Shown here in pieces: positions 37,213 to 46,638 of a stretch of 64,000 nt of DNA. The stretch is from contig NZ_VOPL01000004.1 in NCBI RefSeq assembly GCF_007993065.1, positions 248,001-312,000 on the forward strand, written 5' to 3'. A program made the translations under genes and the position numbers. The DNA comes from Paracoccus aurantiacus (GTDB lineage: Bacteria; Pseudomonadota; Alphaproteobacteria; Rhodobacterales; Rhodobacteraceae). Under the pieces are notes generated by a model that ran no database searches, was not told the origin of the DNA, and was given only the letters and a program-made list of their open reading frames with translations. Within the stretch, counting starts at the first letter, position 1, and each line of letters starts with the position of its first letter.

Positions 37213-37605
37213 ATGCGTTACGTCACCCCCCGCAAGGCCGCCGTCGGACTGGGCGCGTCCCATACCGGGACCGAACATCACTGGTGGATGACCGTCAGCT
37301 CTGCCGCGCTGGCGCTGCTGACCCCGTCCTTCCTGATGGTCATGGGCACCGCGCTGCAATTGCCCGAGCGCGCAGATATTCTGCTGTATTTCACCCGCCC
37401 CTATCCGGCGATTGTCGTCGCCATTTTCATGACGCTCGGGATGATGCACTTCATCAAGGGCAGCCGCATCATGATCGACGACTATCTTGAACACACCGCG
37501 CGCAAGGTCGCGATCATCGGCTTCAGCATCTTCGGCTGGGCGGTTATCGCCTTCACGCTTTTCGCGCTGGCACGCATCCAGCTTGCCTTCGCACAGGCCA
37601 TCTGA
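37213..37605 (+). CDS. sdhD: succinate dehydrogenase membrane anchor subunit
   Basis: A 130-aa three-helix anchor. It starts [26 protein letters not shown], typical for alphaproteobacterial SdhD, with [23 protein letters not shown] in the middle (His is the likely heme ligand). It lies 9 bp after sdhC and 7 bp before sdhA. Confidence 0.93.
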   Translation: MRYVTPRKAAVGLGASHTGTEHHWWMTVSSAALALLTPSFLMVMGTALQLPERADILLYFTRPYPAIVVAIFMTLGMMHFIKGSRIMIDDYLEHTARKVAIIGFSIFGWAVIAFTLFALARIQLAFAQAI

Positions 37606-37612
37606 GGTTCCC

Positions 37613-39457
37613 ATGTCCGACACCAATGACGAAAAACAGATGGACGAAACGATCGCCCAGAAATACCCCTATCAGGTGCATGACTATGACGTGGTCGTGG
37701 TCGGCGCCGGCGGGGCGGGACTGCGCGCGACGCTTGGCATGGCCGAACAGGGCCTGCGCACGGCCTGCGTGACCAAGGTTTTCCCGACGCGCTCGCACAC
37801 CGTGGCGGCGCAGGGAGGCATCGCCGCCAGCCTGTCGAATATGGGCCCGGATAACTGGCAGTGGCATATGTATGACACGGTCAAGGGGTCCGACTGGCTG
37901 GGCGATACGGATGCGATGGAATACCTCGCCCGCGAGGCACCCAAGGCGGTTTACGAACTGGAACATTACGGCGTGCCGTTTTCCCGCACCGAAGAGGGCA
38001 AGATCTATCAGCGCCCCTTCGGCGGCCACACGACCGAATTCGGCGAAGGCCCGCCGGTGCAGCGCACCTGCGCCGCCGCCGACCGGACAGGCCACGCGAT
38101 TCTGCACACGCTTTACGGCCAAAGCCTGAAGAACAACGCGGAATTTTTCATCGAATATTTCGCGCTCGACCTGATCATCACCGATGGCAAATGCACCGGC
38201 GTCGTCTGCTGGAAGCTGGATGACGGCACCATGCATGTCTTCAACGCCAAGATGGTCGTGCTGGCCACGGGCGGTTATGGCCGCGCCTATTTCAGCGCCA
38301 CCAGCGCCCATACCTGCACCGGCGATGGTGGCGGGATGGTCGCGCGCGCGGGTCTTCCGCTGCAGGACATGGAATTCGTGCAGTTCCACCCGACCGGCAT
38401 CTATGGGTCCGGCTGCCTGATTACCGAAGGCGCGCGGGGCGAGGGCGGTTATCTGACCAATTCGGAAGGCGAGCGGTTCATGGAACGCTATGCCCCGACC
38501 TACAAAGATCTTGCGTCCCGCGACGTTGTCAGCCGCTGCATGACCATGGAGATCCGTGAAGGCCGCGGCGTGGGCGAGGAAAAGGACCATATCTTCCTGA
38601 ACCTGATGCACCTGCCGCCCGAAACGCTGGCGGAGCGTCTGCCCGGCATCAGTGAATCGGCGAAGATCTTTGCGGGCGTCGATGTGACCCGCGAACCGAT
38701 CCCGGTATTGCCGACCGTGCATTACAACATGGGCGGCATCCCGACGAATTACTGGGGCGAAGTTCTTGACCCGACCGAAGCCGAACCCGATCACGTCTTC
38801 CCCGGCCTTATGGCCGTGGGTGAGGCAGGTTGCGCCTCGGTTCACGGGGCGAACCGCCTCGGCTCGAATTCGCTTATCGACCTCGTGGTGTTCGGGCGCG
38901 CGGCGGCGATCAAGGCGGGCGAGGTCGTTGACCGCGCAGCCCCGGTTCCGGCAACCAATGTGGCCGCCGTCGACAAGATTCTGGAGCGTTTCGACAGCAT
39001 CCGCTATGCCGATGGCGGCACGCCCACGGCCCAGCTTCGGGGCGAGATGCAGCGCACCATGCAGGCCGATGCGGCTGTCTTCCGGACTGACAAGACCCTG
39101 GCGGAAGGCGTTGAAAAGATGAAGGATATCGCAGCCAAGCTGAACGATCTTCACGTCACCGATCATGGTCTGATCTGGAATACCGACCTGATGGAAACGC
39201 TGGAGCTGACGAACCTCATGCCGAACGCCATGGCCACCATCGTCGCGGCCGAAGCGCGCAAGGAATCGCGGGGTGCCCACGCCCATGAGGATTACCCCGA
39301 CCGCAACGACGCCGACTGGCGCAAGCACAGCCTTGCGTGGGTAGATGGCAACAATGTGACGCTGGCATATCGCCCGGTCCATCTTGAACCGCTGACGAAA
39401 GAAAACGAAGGTGGTATTGATCTGAACAAAATAGCACCGAAGAAAAGGGTTTACTGA
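37613..39457 (+). CDS. sdhA: succinate dehydrogenase flavoprotein subunit
   Basis: Catalytic subunit that oxidises succinate to fumarate and passes electrons to SdhB. The 614-aa protein has the FAD motif [16 protein letters not shown], covalent FAD His62 in [37 protein letters not shown] and the [23 protein letters not shown] block. I chose the ATG at 37613; a longer frame runs back into sdhD. The stop overlaps the next ATG (TGATG). Confidence 0.97.
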   Translation: MSDTNDEKQMDETIAQKYPYQVHDYDVVVVGAGGAGLRATLGMAEQGLRTACVTKVFPTRSHTVAAQGGIAASLSNMGPDNWQWHMYDTVKGSDWLGDTDAMEYLAREAPKAVYELEHYGVPFSRTEEGKIYQRPFGGHTTEFGEGPPVQRTCAAADRTGHAILHTLYGQSLKNNAEFFIEYFALDLIITDGKCTGVVCWKLDDGTMHVFNAKMVVLATGGYGRAYFSATSAHTCTGDGGGMVARAGLPLQDMEFVQFHPTGIYGSGCLITEGARGEGGYLTNSEGERFMERYAPTYKDLASRDVVSRCMTMEIREGRGVGEEKDHIFLNLMHLPPETLAERLPGISESAKIFAGVDVTREPIPVLPTVHYNMGGIPTNYWGEVLDPTEAEPDHVFPGLMAVGEAGCASVHGANRLGSNSLIDLVVFGRAAAIKAGEVVDRAAPVPATNVAAVDKILERFDSIRYADGGTPTAQLRGEMQRTMQADAAVFRTDKTLAEGVEKMKDIAAKLNDLHVTDHGLIWNTDLMETLELTNLMPNAMATIVAAEARKESRGAHAHEDYPDRNDADWRKHSLAWVDGNNVTLAYRPVHLEPLTKENEGGIDLNKIAPKKRVY

Positions 39458-39825
39458 TGCGTCTGATCCTCTCGCTTGGTGCCGTGTCGCTGGCTTTGGC
39501 CGGCTGCGTGGCCCCCGTCACCACCCCGGCACCGGCACCGGTCGTCAATCCGCCGGCCGTGGCACCGCCCCCGGCAAGCACGCTGGACAGTTCGACCCGC
39601 GCCGTCGCGCGCGAGGTCGTCAACCGCGAGATGGCCAAGCGCCTGCCGGGCCGCAACGTCGCGCCCTACAGCGATTGCGTGGTCAACAATGCCTCGATGG
39701 CTGAGCTGTCGGATATTGCGGCGCGCGGCGTGAACGATTCCACCTCGGCGGCGTCCTCGGTTGCGGTGATCGTGCAGCGGCCCGACACCACGCAATGCAT
39801 CGCCAAGGTCGCGGCGACCGCCTGA
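39457..39825 (+). CDS. small lipoprotein in sdh operon (122 aa)
   Basis: A 122-aa protein with a signal peptide ending in the lipobox LAGC (Cys17), a Pro/Ala stretch (about 18-42), and a globular part with two Cys (SDCVVNN, TTQC) that may form a disulfide. No known function. Its start overlaps sdhA and its stop overlaps the next gene (TGATG both), so it is translated with the sdh genes. Confidence 0.8.
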   Translation: MRLILSLGAVSLALAGCVAPVTTPAPAPVVNPPAVAPPPASTLDSSTRAVAREVVNREMAKRLPGRNVAPYSDCVVNNASMAELSDIAARGVNDSTSAASSVAVIVQRPDTTQCIAKVAATA

Positions 39826-40142
39826 TGCGCGTTGCGGCGATCACATCGCTGTTGATCGGCCCGGTGGCGCTTGCCGCCTGCGGGCCGATCCCGGTCGAAC
39901 AGGCCGAACGCATCTGCATGGATGACGCCTATCACGCGGTCGCGCCGCGCGGCACGGTCGGGGTAGGCGTTGGCAGCGGCGGGCGCGCCTATGGCAGCGT
40001 CGAGCTGTCGGTGACGTCCGATTACGTGATGGGCCGCGACCCGGCGCAGGTTTACGCGCAATGCGTTCAGCGCCGCTCGGGTCAGCCGCCGTCGCAGCCC
40101 CTGTACAGCCAACCCGGCTGGGACAGCTATCGTCCCCGCTGA
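39825..40142 (+). CDS. second small lipoprotein in sdh operon (105 aa)
   Basis: A 105-aa protein with the signal MRVAAITSLLIGPVALAAC (lipobox-like LAAC). Two further Cys (ERICMDDAY, YAQCVQRR) lie around a Gly-rich VGVGVGSGGRAYGSVELS. Function unknown. It begins in the stop of the previous gene; a longer upstream frame to 39795 has no signal sequence. A 123-bp gap follows before sdhB. Confidence 0.75.
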   Translation: MRVAAITSLLIGPVALAACGPIPVEQAERICMDDAYHAVAPRGTVGVGVGSGGRAYGSVELSVTSDYVMGRDPAQVYAQCVQRRSGQPPSQPLYSQPGWDSYRPR

Positions 40143-40265
40143 TGCCAAGATGGGCCGCACGTCCCGGCATATGCCAAACGGCGCAAAGATAAACTGCCCC
40201 CGGTCCCCCGACCGGTCATATGACGCCTTCCAGGTCCGCGAGACCCAGAAGAAAGGAGCCTGACA

Positions 40266-41045
40266 ATGGTCGAATTCTCCCTGCCCAAGAACAGCAAGAT
40301 ACGGGTTGGCAAGACCTGGCCCAAGCCGGAGGGCGCGACCAATCTGCGCAAGTTCAAGATTTATCGCTGGGACCCGGATACGGGTGAAAACCCGCGGCTG
40401 GACACCTATTTTGTCGATATGGACCGTTGCGGGCCGATGGTTCTGGACGCGCTGATCAAGATCAAATCGGAAATCGACCCGACCCTGTCCTTCCGGCGGT
40501 CCTGCCGTGAAGGCATCTGCGGGTCCTGCGCGATGAATATCGACGGCGGCAACCACCTTGCCTGTATCTATGGCATGGACGAGATCGACGGCGACGTGAA
40601 CATCTATCCGCTGCCGCATATGGCGGTGGTCAAGGATCTGATCCCGGACCTGACGCATTTCTATGCGCAGCATGCCAGCATCAAGCCTTACCTGATTACC
40701 CACTCGCCCGAGCCGGGAAAGGAATGGAAGCAGTCGATCGAAGACCGCAAGAAGCTGGACGGGCTTTACGAATGCATCATGTGCGCATCCTGTTCGACAT
40801 CGTGCCCCAGCTATTGGTGGAATGGCGACAAATATCTTGGCCCGGCGACGCTGCTGGCGGCCTATCGCTGGATCATCGACAGCCGCGACGAGGCGACGCC
40901 GGAACGGCTGGACGATCTGGAAGATCCGTTCAAGCTGTATCGCTGCCACACGATCATGAACTGCACGAATACCTGCCCGAAGGGGCTGAACCCGGCGAAA
41001 GCCATCGCGGAAATCAAGCATATGCTGGTTGATCGCATCGTCTGA
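40266..41045 (+). CDS. sdhB: succinate dehydrogenase iron-sulfur subunit
   Basis: Passes electrons from SdhA through [2Fe-2S], [4Fe-4S] and [3Fe-4S] clusters to ubiquinone. The 259-aa protein has C80, C85, C88 and C100 for the first cluster, [16 protein letters not shown] and [17 protein letters not shown] for the others. AAGAAAGGAG precedes the start. It is followed by a strong terminator. Confidence 0.97.
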   Translation: MVEFSLPKNSKIRVGKTWPKPEGATNLRKFKIYRWDPDTGENPRLDTYFVDMDRCGPMVLDALIKIKSEIDPTLSFRRSCREGICGSCAMNIDGGNHLACIYGMDEIDGDVNIYPLPHMAVVKDLIPDLTHFYAQHASIKPYLITHSPEPGKEWKQSIEDRKKLDGLYECIMCASCSTSCPSYWWNGDKYLGPATLLAAYRWIIDSRDEATPERLDDLEDPFKLYRCHTIMNCTNTCPKGLNPAKAIAEIKHMLVDRIV

Positions 41046-41068
41046 TAACGACGGTCGCTATCCTGAAC

Positions 41069-41107
41069 GCCGCGTCGCAGCCGAACGTGCTGCGGCGCGG
41101 CTTTGTT
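41069..41107 (+). terminator. terminator after sdhB
   Basis: Long stem GCCGCGTCGCAG / CTGCGGCGCGGC with a 9-base loop, then TTTGTT. Confidence 0.75.
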
Positions 41108-41149
41108 CACCGGCAGGGCCACCCAGCTTGAGATATCAACGCGGCGTCA

Positions 41150-42280
41150 TCAAGGCTGCGGGTTCAGCCGTTCCTGAATCTGCTGTGCAAAATCGCGATC
41201 CCATCGCGGTTCCAGATCAAGCGGGTGCATGTCCTCGTTGAAAACAGGATCGGCGGCGCCGTTCGATCCGTCCCATGCCGCTATCCGCGCGGTCTGGTCC
41301 GTGGGGTAGGGCTGGCCTAGCAGTTGCATCGCGGCCGTCAGCTGCGCCGCCGGTTCGACCAGATTCCAGCGCTGCATCGCCTGATACAGTTCTGGGGCCA
41401 TCGCACCCGCGCGACTGCGGATATATTGGGCGATGCCGCCTTTCGCAGCCTCGGATTTGTAAACCTGTATCAGGGCAAGATCGCGCAGGTTCGGCGGCAT
41501 GTCCGCGAAAGGGTTCGCCTGATCGGCGCGCGCCTGCCAGTCACCGGCGCAGCGGATGATTTCAGTCAGCGCCCATCCTGCATAGATGCCGGATTCCACG
41601 GTTCCCGCCACGGTCTCGCGTTGCTTCGCAAGGTCAGGATTTGCCGCAACGATTTCGCCGGCCTTCACCATCAGCATGGGTGCCGCGGTGCTGAGACGAT
41701 AATTGAATTCGTCCATCGCCTTCAGGAAGCCGGGCGATGGCTTCGTCGCGAGTTCGCCGGCAAGATAGCGCTTCCGCTCGGCCACGGTCGCGGGCCCGTT
41801 GGAGCTGCCTTCAGCGTCAGCTGAAAATGCAACGAGCGCGACCAATATTGTCCCGGAGTGATCGGACAGGTCGCGCCTGTTCAGGCTGTCGAGGAATTGT
41901 TCCAGAAAGCGATCGTCCACCTCAGTCGCCAACATGGTAACAGGCCAGGGGTTTGGCGGCATGGTGTAATCGTAGAGCGCAGACAGAAGCACGATATCGC
42001 GCTGTTCGGGCGGCATAAGCTGCAACTTCATCAGTGCCAGGTTCTGCTGGTCGCGATACACCTCTCGTATTGCCTGTGCCGGGTTATTGCTGTCGGGGTC
42101 AGGGGCTTTTGCGGGCGAGAGCAGCGAAGCCAGCGTATGCGCCTCGTGCATCAATGCTGCAGGCACGGGGAAGCGCAGATGCGGACCCGGCTGACAGTCA
42201 GCAGGTATGGGGCCCGATTGCGCATTCGCGGTGGCTGCGAACAGGCAAAGGGAAAGGGTCGTCAGCGTTCGCAATATCAT
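41150..42280 (-). CDS. secreted protein with DUF4375/DMP19-like C-terminal domain
   Basis: A 376-aa exported protein. The signal peptide LTTLSLCLFAATANAQ is cleaved near residue 20. The C-terminal part (about 265-330) GGIAQYIRSRAGAMAPELYQAMQRWNLVEPAAQLTAAMQLLGQPYPTD resembles the DMP19/DUF4375 fold, first known from a DNA-mimic protein in Neisseria; here it would be periplasmic. The N-terminal 250 residues match no family I recognise. It starts 10 bp after the ArsR gene and is probably in its operon. Confidence 0.65.
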   Translation of the reverse strand: MILRTLTTLSLCLFAATANAQSGPIPADCQPGPHLRFPVPAALMHEAHTLASLLSPAKAPDPDSNNPAQAIREVYRDQQNLALMKLQLMPPEQRDIVLLSALYDYTMPPNPWPVTMLATEVDDRFLEQFLDSLNRRDLSDHSGTILVALVAFSADAEGSSNGPATVAERKRYLAGELATKPSPGFLKAMDEFNYRLSTAAPMLMVKAGEIVAANPDLAKQRETVAGTVESGIYAGWALTEIIRCAGDWQARADQANPFADMPPNLRDLALIQVYKSEAAKGGIAQYIRSRAGAMAPELYQAMQRWNLVEPAAQLTAAMQLLGQPYPTDQTARIAAWDGSNGAADPVFNEDMHPLDLEPRWDRDFAQQIQERLNPQP

Positions 42281-42290
42281 TGCATCCTCA

Positions 42291-42647
42291 TCAAAGCGCG
42301 CGGCTGGACGCGTCATCATCGTCCAGCATCTGCGCGAGATACTTTTCAAAATCGTCCAGATCCACCGGATCGAACTGGCCGAAACCCTGCATCCAGATGG
42401 ACGCCTTTCGCAAGCCCTCGGGGTTCAGGCGGCACCAGGTGATGCGGCCGCGCTTCTCCTGCTGGATCATCCCGGCAGAGGCGAGGACGACCAGATGTTT
42501 TGAGACCGCGGCAAGGCTGACATCGAAAGGTGCGGCCACATCGCTGACGGCCATGTCGTCTTCCAGAAGCATCGCCAGTATCCGCCGCCTTGTCGGGTCG
42601 GCGAGGGCGGAAAAGATCTGATCGAGATGCATGTCGTGATCGGACAT
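42291..42647 (-). CDS. ArsR family transcriptional regulator
   Basis: A 118-aa winged-helix repressor. IFSALADPTRRRILAMLLEDDMAVSDVAAPFDVSLAAVSKHLVVLASAGMIQQEKRGR is the DNA-binding domain. No metal-binding CxC motif is present; the WCRLNPEGLRKASIWM tail places it with ArsR-SRPBCC-type regulators. It probably controls itself and the secreted gene downstream. The AT-rich region 42655-42690 (ttaacgcttaacttgtcggttgaa) could hold its operator. Confidence 0.88.
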   Translation of the reverse strand: MSDHDMHLDQIFSALADPTRRRILAMLLEDDMAVSDVAAPFDVSLAAVSKHLVVLASAGMIQQEKRGRITWCRLNPEGLRKASIWMQGFGQFDPVDLDDFEKYLAQMLDDDDASSRAL

Positions 42648-42785
42648 CGGGGATTTTACGCCTTAACGCTTAACTTGTCGGTTGAATTATGGGGCAGGGC
42701 GCGACCGGGTGCAACCAGTCGGCCCTCGTCAGAACGGTGTGTTCGTATAAGTAAAATCAAAGGGTTAAGACGAATTCCGTTCTGC

Positions 42786-42814
42786 TTGACTCGGACCCGC
42801 CTGACCCCTATCAC
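42786..42814 (+). promoter_or_regulatory. sigma-70 type promoter of the atpI operon
   Basis: -35 TTGACT (42786-42791), 17-bp spacer, -10 TATCAC (42809-42814). Expected start of transcription is near 42821, 22 bp before the atpI TTG. Confidence 0.55.
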
Positions 42815-42842
42815 CGCCCCCAAGATAACAGGGGTGTGAAGC

Positions 42843-43208
42843 TTGCCCGATCTCGACCGTGACGCGCCTGATCCTGAACGGCTGCGGCAGCTGGAAGAGA
42901 GGCTGGCAAAAGCGAATGCCCCGAAAGGGCCTTCTCAGGCGTCGATTGCCTTTGGTCATGCGGATACCGCGTGGCGCATGGTGATCGAACTGGTATCGGG
43001 ACTCGGGATCGGGTTCGGGATCGGTTACGGGCTGGACTGGTTATTCGGCACCATGCCGATCTTTCTGGTCCTGTTCCTGCTTGTGGGGCTGGCGGCCGGC
43101 ATCAAGGTGATGCTGGGAACCGCCCAGGAAATGCAGCGCAGGGCTGCGGCGAACATGCAGGGCGACCTGCCGAAGACGAGGGATGATACACGTGGCGACG
43201 GAAGCTGA
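42843..43208 (+). CDS. atpI: ATP synthase accessory protein AtpI
   Basis: A 121-aa membrane protein that assists FO assembly (c-ring). It has a charged N-terminus, then two transmembrane segments ([23 protein letters not shown] and [19 protein letters not shown]). TTG is the only usable start after an in-frame TGA six bases upstream; GGGG precedes it. It overlaps the atpB start region. Confidence 0.87.
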   Translation: MPDLDRDAPDPERLRQLEERLAKANAPKGPSQASIAFGHADTAWRMVIELVSGLGIGFGIGYGLDWLFGTMPIFLVLFLLVGLAAGIKVMLGTAQEMQRRAAANMQGDLPKTRDDTRGDGS

Positions 43209-44004
43209 AACCGGCCTTGCCTTCCACCCGATGGACCAGTTCGTGGTCAAGCCGCTGTTCCGGCATATCGAGCCGGGCACCTGCGTGCCGTCGCAGAACA
43301 TCACCGAAGGCTGCATTCGCTGGTACGAGCCGACGAACGCGACGCTGTGGCTGGGCCTGACCGCGCTTGCCATCATCGCGCTGTTCGTCTTCGGCACGCG
43401 CGGGCGCGCAATTATCCCGAACCGCGTCCAGTCCATCGCCGAGATGACCTATGGCATGGTCTACAAGATGCTGGAGGATATCTGCGGCAAGGAAGGGCTG
43501 AAATATTTCCCCTTCGTGATGACGCTGTTCTGCTTCATCGTGTTTTCGAACTATCTCGGCCTGCTGCCCAAAAGCTTCTCGACCACCTCGCAGATTGCCG
43601 TGACCGGCGTGCTGGCGCTGATGGTGTTTCTGGGCGTCACCATTCTTGGCTTCGTCAAGAACGGCGCGCATTTTCTCGGCCTGTTCTGGGTCAGCTCGGC
43701 ACCGCTTGCGCTGCGTCCGGTGCTGGCGCTGATCGAACTGATCTCGTATTTCGTGCGCCCGGTCAGCCACTCGATCCGACTTGCCGGCAACGTCATGGCC
43801 GGCCACGCCGTCATCAAGGTTTTCGCGGCCTTCGGCGCAATGCTTCTCATCAGCCCGATCATCGGGATCGTGGTGACACCGCTTTCGGTGCTGGGCATTG
43901 TCGGGGTTTACGGGCTGGAAATGCTGGTTGCGATCATCCAGGCCTATGTCTTCACCATTTTGACCTGCGTCTATCTGAAAGATGCGCTGCATCCGTCGCA
44001 CTGA
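43192..44004 (+). CDS. atpB: ATP synthase FO subunit a
   Basis: Forms the proton half-channels next to the c-ring. The 270-aa protein has five to six transmembrane segments and the essential Arg196 in [16 protein letters not shown] take GTG 43192 as start (product [13 protein letters not shown]), with GAGG about 10 bp upstream; ATG 43183 would add three residues but is too close to that site. It overlaps atpI by 17 bp. Confidence 0.93.
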   Translation: MATEAETGLAFHPMDQFVVKPLFRHIEPGTCVPSQNITEGCIRWYEPTNATLWLGLTALAIIALFVFGTRGRAIIPNRVQSIAEMTYGMVYKMLEDICGKEGLKYFPFVMTLFCFIVFSNYLGLLPKSFSTTSQIAVTGVLALMVFLGVTILGFVKNGAHFLGLFWVSSAPLALRPVLALIELISYFVRPVSHSIRLAGNVMAGHAVIKVFAAFGAMLLISPIIGIVVTPLSVLGIVGVYGLEMLVAIIQAYVFTILTCVYLKDALHPSH

Positions 44005-44066
44005 CGGGCGGCAACAGGTCAATCACCACAAACCAAACCATCCCATAGCCTCAAGGAGCAAGAAAA

Positions 44067-44291
44067 ATGGAACTTATGGGTCAGTATCTCGGCGCGGGTC
44101 TCGCTTGCATCGGTATGGCGGGCGCCGCCATCGGTGTGGGCAATGTTGCCGGCAACTATCTTTCGGGCGCGCTGCGCAACCCGTCGGCTGCCGCTTCGCA
44201 GACCGCCACGCTGTTCATCGGCATGGCCTTCGCCGAAGCTCTGGGCATCTTCTCGTTCCTGGTTGCGCTGCTGCTGCTGTTCGCAGTCTGA
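44067..44291 (+). CDS. atpE: ATP synthase FO subunit c
   Basis: A 74-aa hairpin of two transmembrane helices that forms the rotor ring. The ion-binding Glu57 is in [13 protein letters not shown]; the first helix has the glycine-rich [12 protein letters not shown]. The loop is [13 protein letters not shown] precedes the start. A hairpin follows in the message before atpF'. Confidence 0.96.
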   Translation: MELMGQYLGAGLACIGMAGAAIGVGNVAGNYLSGALRNPSAAASQTATLFIGMAFAEALGIFSFLVALLLLFAV

Positions 44292-44311
44292 TCCCTGCCA
44301 TCCTTGCGGTT

Positions 44312-44334
44312 GGATGGGGGCGGCGCCCCCATCC
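44312..44334 (+). promoter_or_regulatory. intercistronic hairpin atpE-atpF'
   Basis: GGATGGGGGC / GCCCCCATCC stem around a 3-base loop, without a T run. Such hairpins after atpE can protect the message and raise subunit c output relative to the b subunits. Confidence 0.55.
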
Positions 44335-44364
44335 GATTGTAACTTGAACGGCCAGAGGTAAGAC

Positions 44365-45042
44365 ATGTTCAGCCTGTTGCAAGCAGCAGCCCCCACGGCT
44401 GCCGAAACCGATACCCACGCTGCCCCGGCGAACGCAGAGGCTGCGGCGGCTGCCGCCGGTCACGGCGCGGACGCGGCGGCGCATGCGCCAGCAGCGACCG
44501 GACACGCGGTCGAGGCTGCGGGCCACGCAGAGGCCGCCGGTCAGGCGGTCGGTATGCCCCAGCTCGACATTACGACTTTCGGCAACCAGATCTTCTGGCT
44601 GCTGGTTACGCTCGCAGTGCTGTACTGGGTGCTGTCGAAGGTTGCTTTGCCGCGGATCGACGCGGTGATTTCGGATCGTCAGGGCGCCATTACCGGCGAT
44701 CTGATGCAGGCCGAGGAATACAAGAAGAAAGCCAAGGACGCCGAGGCCGCCTATGACAAGGCGCTGTCGGATGCGCGGGCCGAGGCTCATAAGATCGTCG
44801 CGGCACAGAAGGCCGATATCCAGAAGGATCTGGATAACGCCATCGCGAAGGCCGATGCGGAAATCGCCGCGCGCACGTCGGAATCCGAAAAGCGGATCGG
44901 CGCGATACGTGACAGCGCGACCGCTGACGCGCGCAGCGTCGCCCGCGACGTCACCGCCGAACTTGTCCGCGCCTTTGGCGGAAATGCCGATCAGGGCGCA
45001 ATCGACGCGGCGGTTGATGCGCGTCTGAAGGGGGCTGCGTGA
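44365..45042 (+). CDS. atpF': ATP synthase FO subunit b' with His-heptad N-terminal extension
   Basis: Peripheral stalk subunit of 225 aa. Residues 1-63 are an Ala-rich extension with His at 33, 40, 47 and 54, a regular seven-residue spacing, and a further His at 18. The single transmembrane segment ([20 protein letters not shown], about 76-95) is followed by a long charged coiled coil. It stands in for plant/photosynthetic-type b'. Its stop overlaps the next start (TGATG). Confidence 0.93.
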   Translation: MFSLLQAAAPTAAETDTHAAPANAEAAAAAAGHGADAAAHAPAATGHAVEAAGHAEAAGQAVGMPQLDITTFGNQIFWLLVTLAVLYWVLSKVALPRIDAVISDRQGAITGDLMQAEEYKKKAKDAEAAYDKALSDARAEAHKIVAAQKADIQKDLDNAIAKADAEIAARTSESEKRIGAIRDSATADARSVARDVTAELVRAFGGNADQGAIDAAVDARLKGAA

Positions 45043-45596
45043 TGAAGAAACTCGCTTTTCTGCTGTCGCTGACGGCCAGCCCTGCGCTTGCCGCCACGGG
45101 TCCGTTCTTCACGCTGCGCAACACGGATTTCGTCGTCACCATCGCGTTTCTGGTGTTCATCGGCATCCTTGTCTACTTCAAGGTTCCGCAGATTGTCGGC
45201 AAGCTGCTCGACAAACGCGCGGAGGGCATCCGCGCCGATCTGGAGGAGGCGAAGCGCCTTCGTGAAGAAGCGCAGGAGATCTACAGCTCTTACGAGCGTC
45301 GTCAGCGCGAAGTGCAGGGTCAGGCCGACGAGATCGTCGCCAATGCCAAGCGCGAAGCATTGGCACAGGCCGAGAAGGCGAAAGCCGACCTTGAGCATTC
45401 GATCGAGCGTCGCCTGAAGGCGGCCGAGGATCAGATCGCGTCGGCGGAAAGCGACGCAGTGCGCGCGGTCCGCGACAGTGCGGTGCAGACCGCCGTTGCC
45501 GCGGCCGGTGAAATCCTGCGTCAGCAGGGTGTTGCCGGGGATCGCGCGGCGGCGCTTGATGCAGCCATCGACGAAGTGGCGCAACGCCTGCACTGA
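45042..45596 (+). CDS. atpF: ATP synthase FO subunit b
   Basis: Peripheral stalk subunit of 184 aa. The N-terminus [20 protein letters not shown] looks like a cleavable signal peptide, followed by a transmembrane segment ([21 protein letters not shown]) and a long coiled coil ([35 protein letters not shown]). GTG 45039 is an alternative start three bases upstream. It is the last gene of the operon and is followed by a terminator. Confidence 0.93.
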   Translation: MKKLAFLLSLTASPALAATGPFFTLRNTDFVVTIAFLVFIGILVYFKVPQIVGKLLDKRAEGIRADLEEAKRLREEAQEIYSSYERRQREVQGQADEIVANAKREALAQAEKAKADLEHSIERRLKAAEDQIASAESDAVRAVRDSAVQTAVAAAGEILRQQGVAGDRAAALDAAIDEVAQRLH

Positions 45597-45621
45597 GACA
45601 TCCCGAGGGACAGGGAGATGG

Positions 45622-45653
45622 GGCCCGGCTGTCATTGGCAGCCGGGCCTTTCG
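45622..45653 (+). terminator. terminator of the atp FO operon
   Basis: Stem GGCCCGGCTG / CAGCCGGGCC, loop of about seven bases, then TTTC. Confidence 0.8.
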
Positions 45654-45707
45654 CATGCGTGACGATGCCGCGACTTGGCGCTGATGTGGCGAACCGACAC
45701 GGTTACG

Positions 45708-45740
45708 CAAAAGGGCCGGGCGCAACGCCCGGCCCTTTCA
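45708..45740 (-). terminator. terminator of the OmpA-like gene
   Basis: On the minus strand: stem GGGCCGGGCG / CGCCCGGCCC around a 3-base loop followed by TTTTG. The plus strand also reads TTTC after the stem. Confidence 0.8.
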
Positions 45741-45758
45741 GAGACGATCCGACAACGA

Positions 45759-46424
45759 TCAGTTGGTCGGGCGGATCAGGATTTCGACGCGGCGGTTCTG
45801 TGCCTTGCCAGCATCGGTATTGTTCGACGCGATCGGCTGGCTTTCGCCGCGGCCGACCATGACAAGACGCGCGGGCGAGACGCCGGCTGCGGTCAGGATA
45901 CCGCCGACCGACTGCGCGCGACGCTGCGACAGGTCCATGTTATACGCCTCGGACGCGGTCGAATCGGTGTGGCCATAGATTTCGACACGGCTGTTCGGAT
46001 ACTGGTTGAGGCTTTGCGCCAGACCGTAAAGGTCGTTCTGCGCCTGACCCGAAACCGCCGAACTGTCGGACGCGAACAGCAGACCCGACGGCATGATGAC
46101 CTGCAGGTGATCGCCGCGGTTGATGATCTGCACGCCCGGCGAGGTCATGACCTGACGAAGCTGCTTTTCCTGCGCTTCCAGCACGTTCCCGACAACGGCG
46201 CCAGCCGCTGCGCCCAGAACCGCGCCTTTCACGAAGTCCTTGCCCTGATTGTTCTTGTCCTTGTCACGGCCAGCAGCCAGCGCACCGCCGGCAACGGCGC
46301 CGATCAGGGCGCCCTGCTGCGTCTTGCTGAGCGTCGTGCCCGTGGTGCCGTCGGGGTTGGTCGCGCAGGCGCCAAGCGCCATCACGCCGGCCGCACCGAG
46401 AAGAAGCGAAACACGCATATTCAT
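45759..46424 (-). CDS. OmpA family outer-membrane lipoprotein
   Basis: A 221-aa protein with signal MNMRVSLLLGAAGVMALGAC (lipobox ALGAC) and a glycine-zipper part (GALIGAVAGGALAAGRDKDKNN, GAVLGAAAGAVVGN). The C-terminal OmpA domain (about 105-221) has VEIYGHTDSTASEAYNMDLSQRRAQSV and NRRVEILI, and would bind peptidoglycan. It resembles YiaD. I chose the ATG at 46424; the upstream frame is not exported. Confidence 0.9.
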   Translation of the reverse strand: MNMRVSLLLGAAGVMALGACATNPDGTTGTTLSKTQQGALIGAVAGGALAAGRDKDKNNQGKDFVKGAVLGAAAGAVVGNVLEAQEKQLRQVMTSPGVQIINRGDHLQVIMPSGLLFASDSSAVSGQAQNDLYGLAQSLNQYPNSRVEIYGHTDSTASEAYNMDLSQRRAQSVGGILTAAGVSPARLVMVGRGESQPIASNNTDAGKAQNRRVEILIRPTN

Positions 46425-46638
46425 TCGTTTGCCTTTCCGTCTGTTGAATCCTTGGTGCCGCAGCGGCACATCGGGCTTAAAACGCGGGCATCATTTCACA
46501 GGTTCCTGCGGATGCCTAGGAAGATGGCCGTTAATTGGCTGAAATCGGGTCACATCTTAATCAACTCGGCACGAGCCGTCGCACGATTGCGGGCGATCTT
46601 GGCTTGAACTGACCGGGCGTGGCGGGCAAGAGGCGTGC

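Noticed and set aside
37553..39382. 609-codon frame antisense to sdhA
   Set aside because: Shadow of sdhA; composition Arg/His/Gly-rich, no domain.
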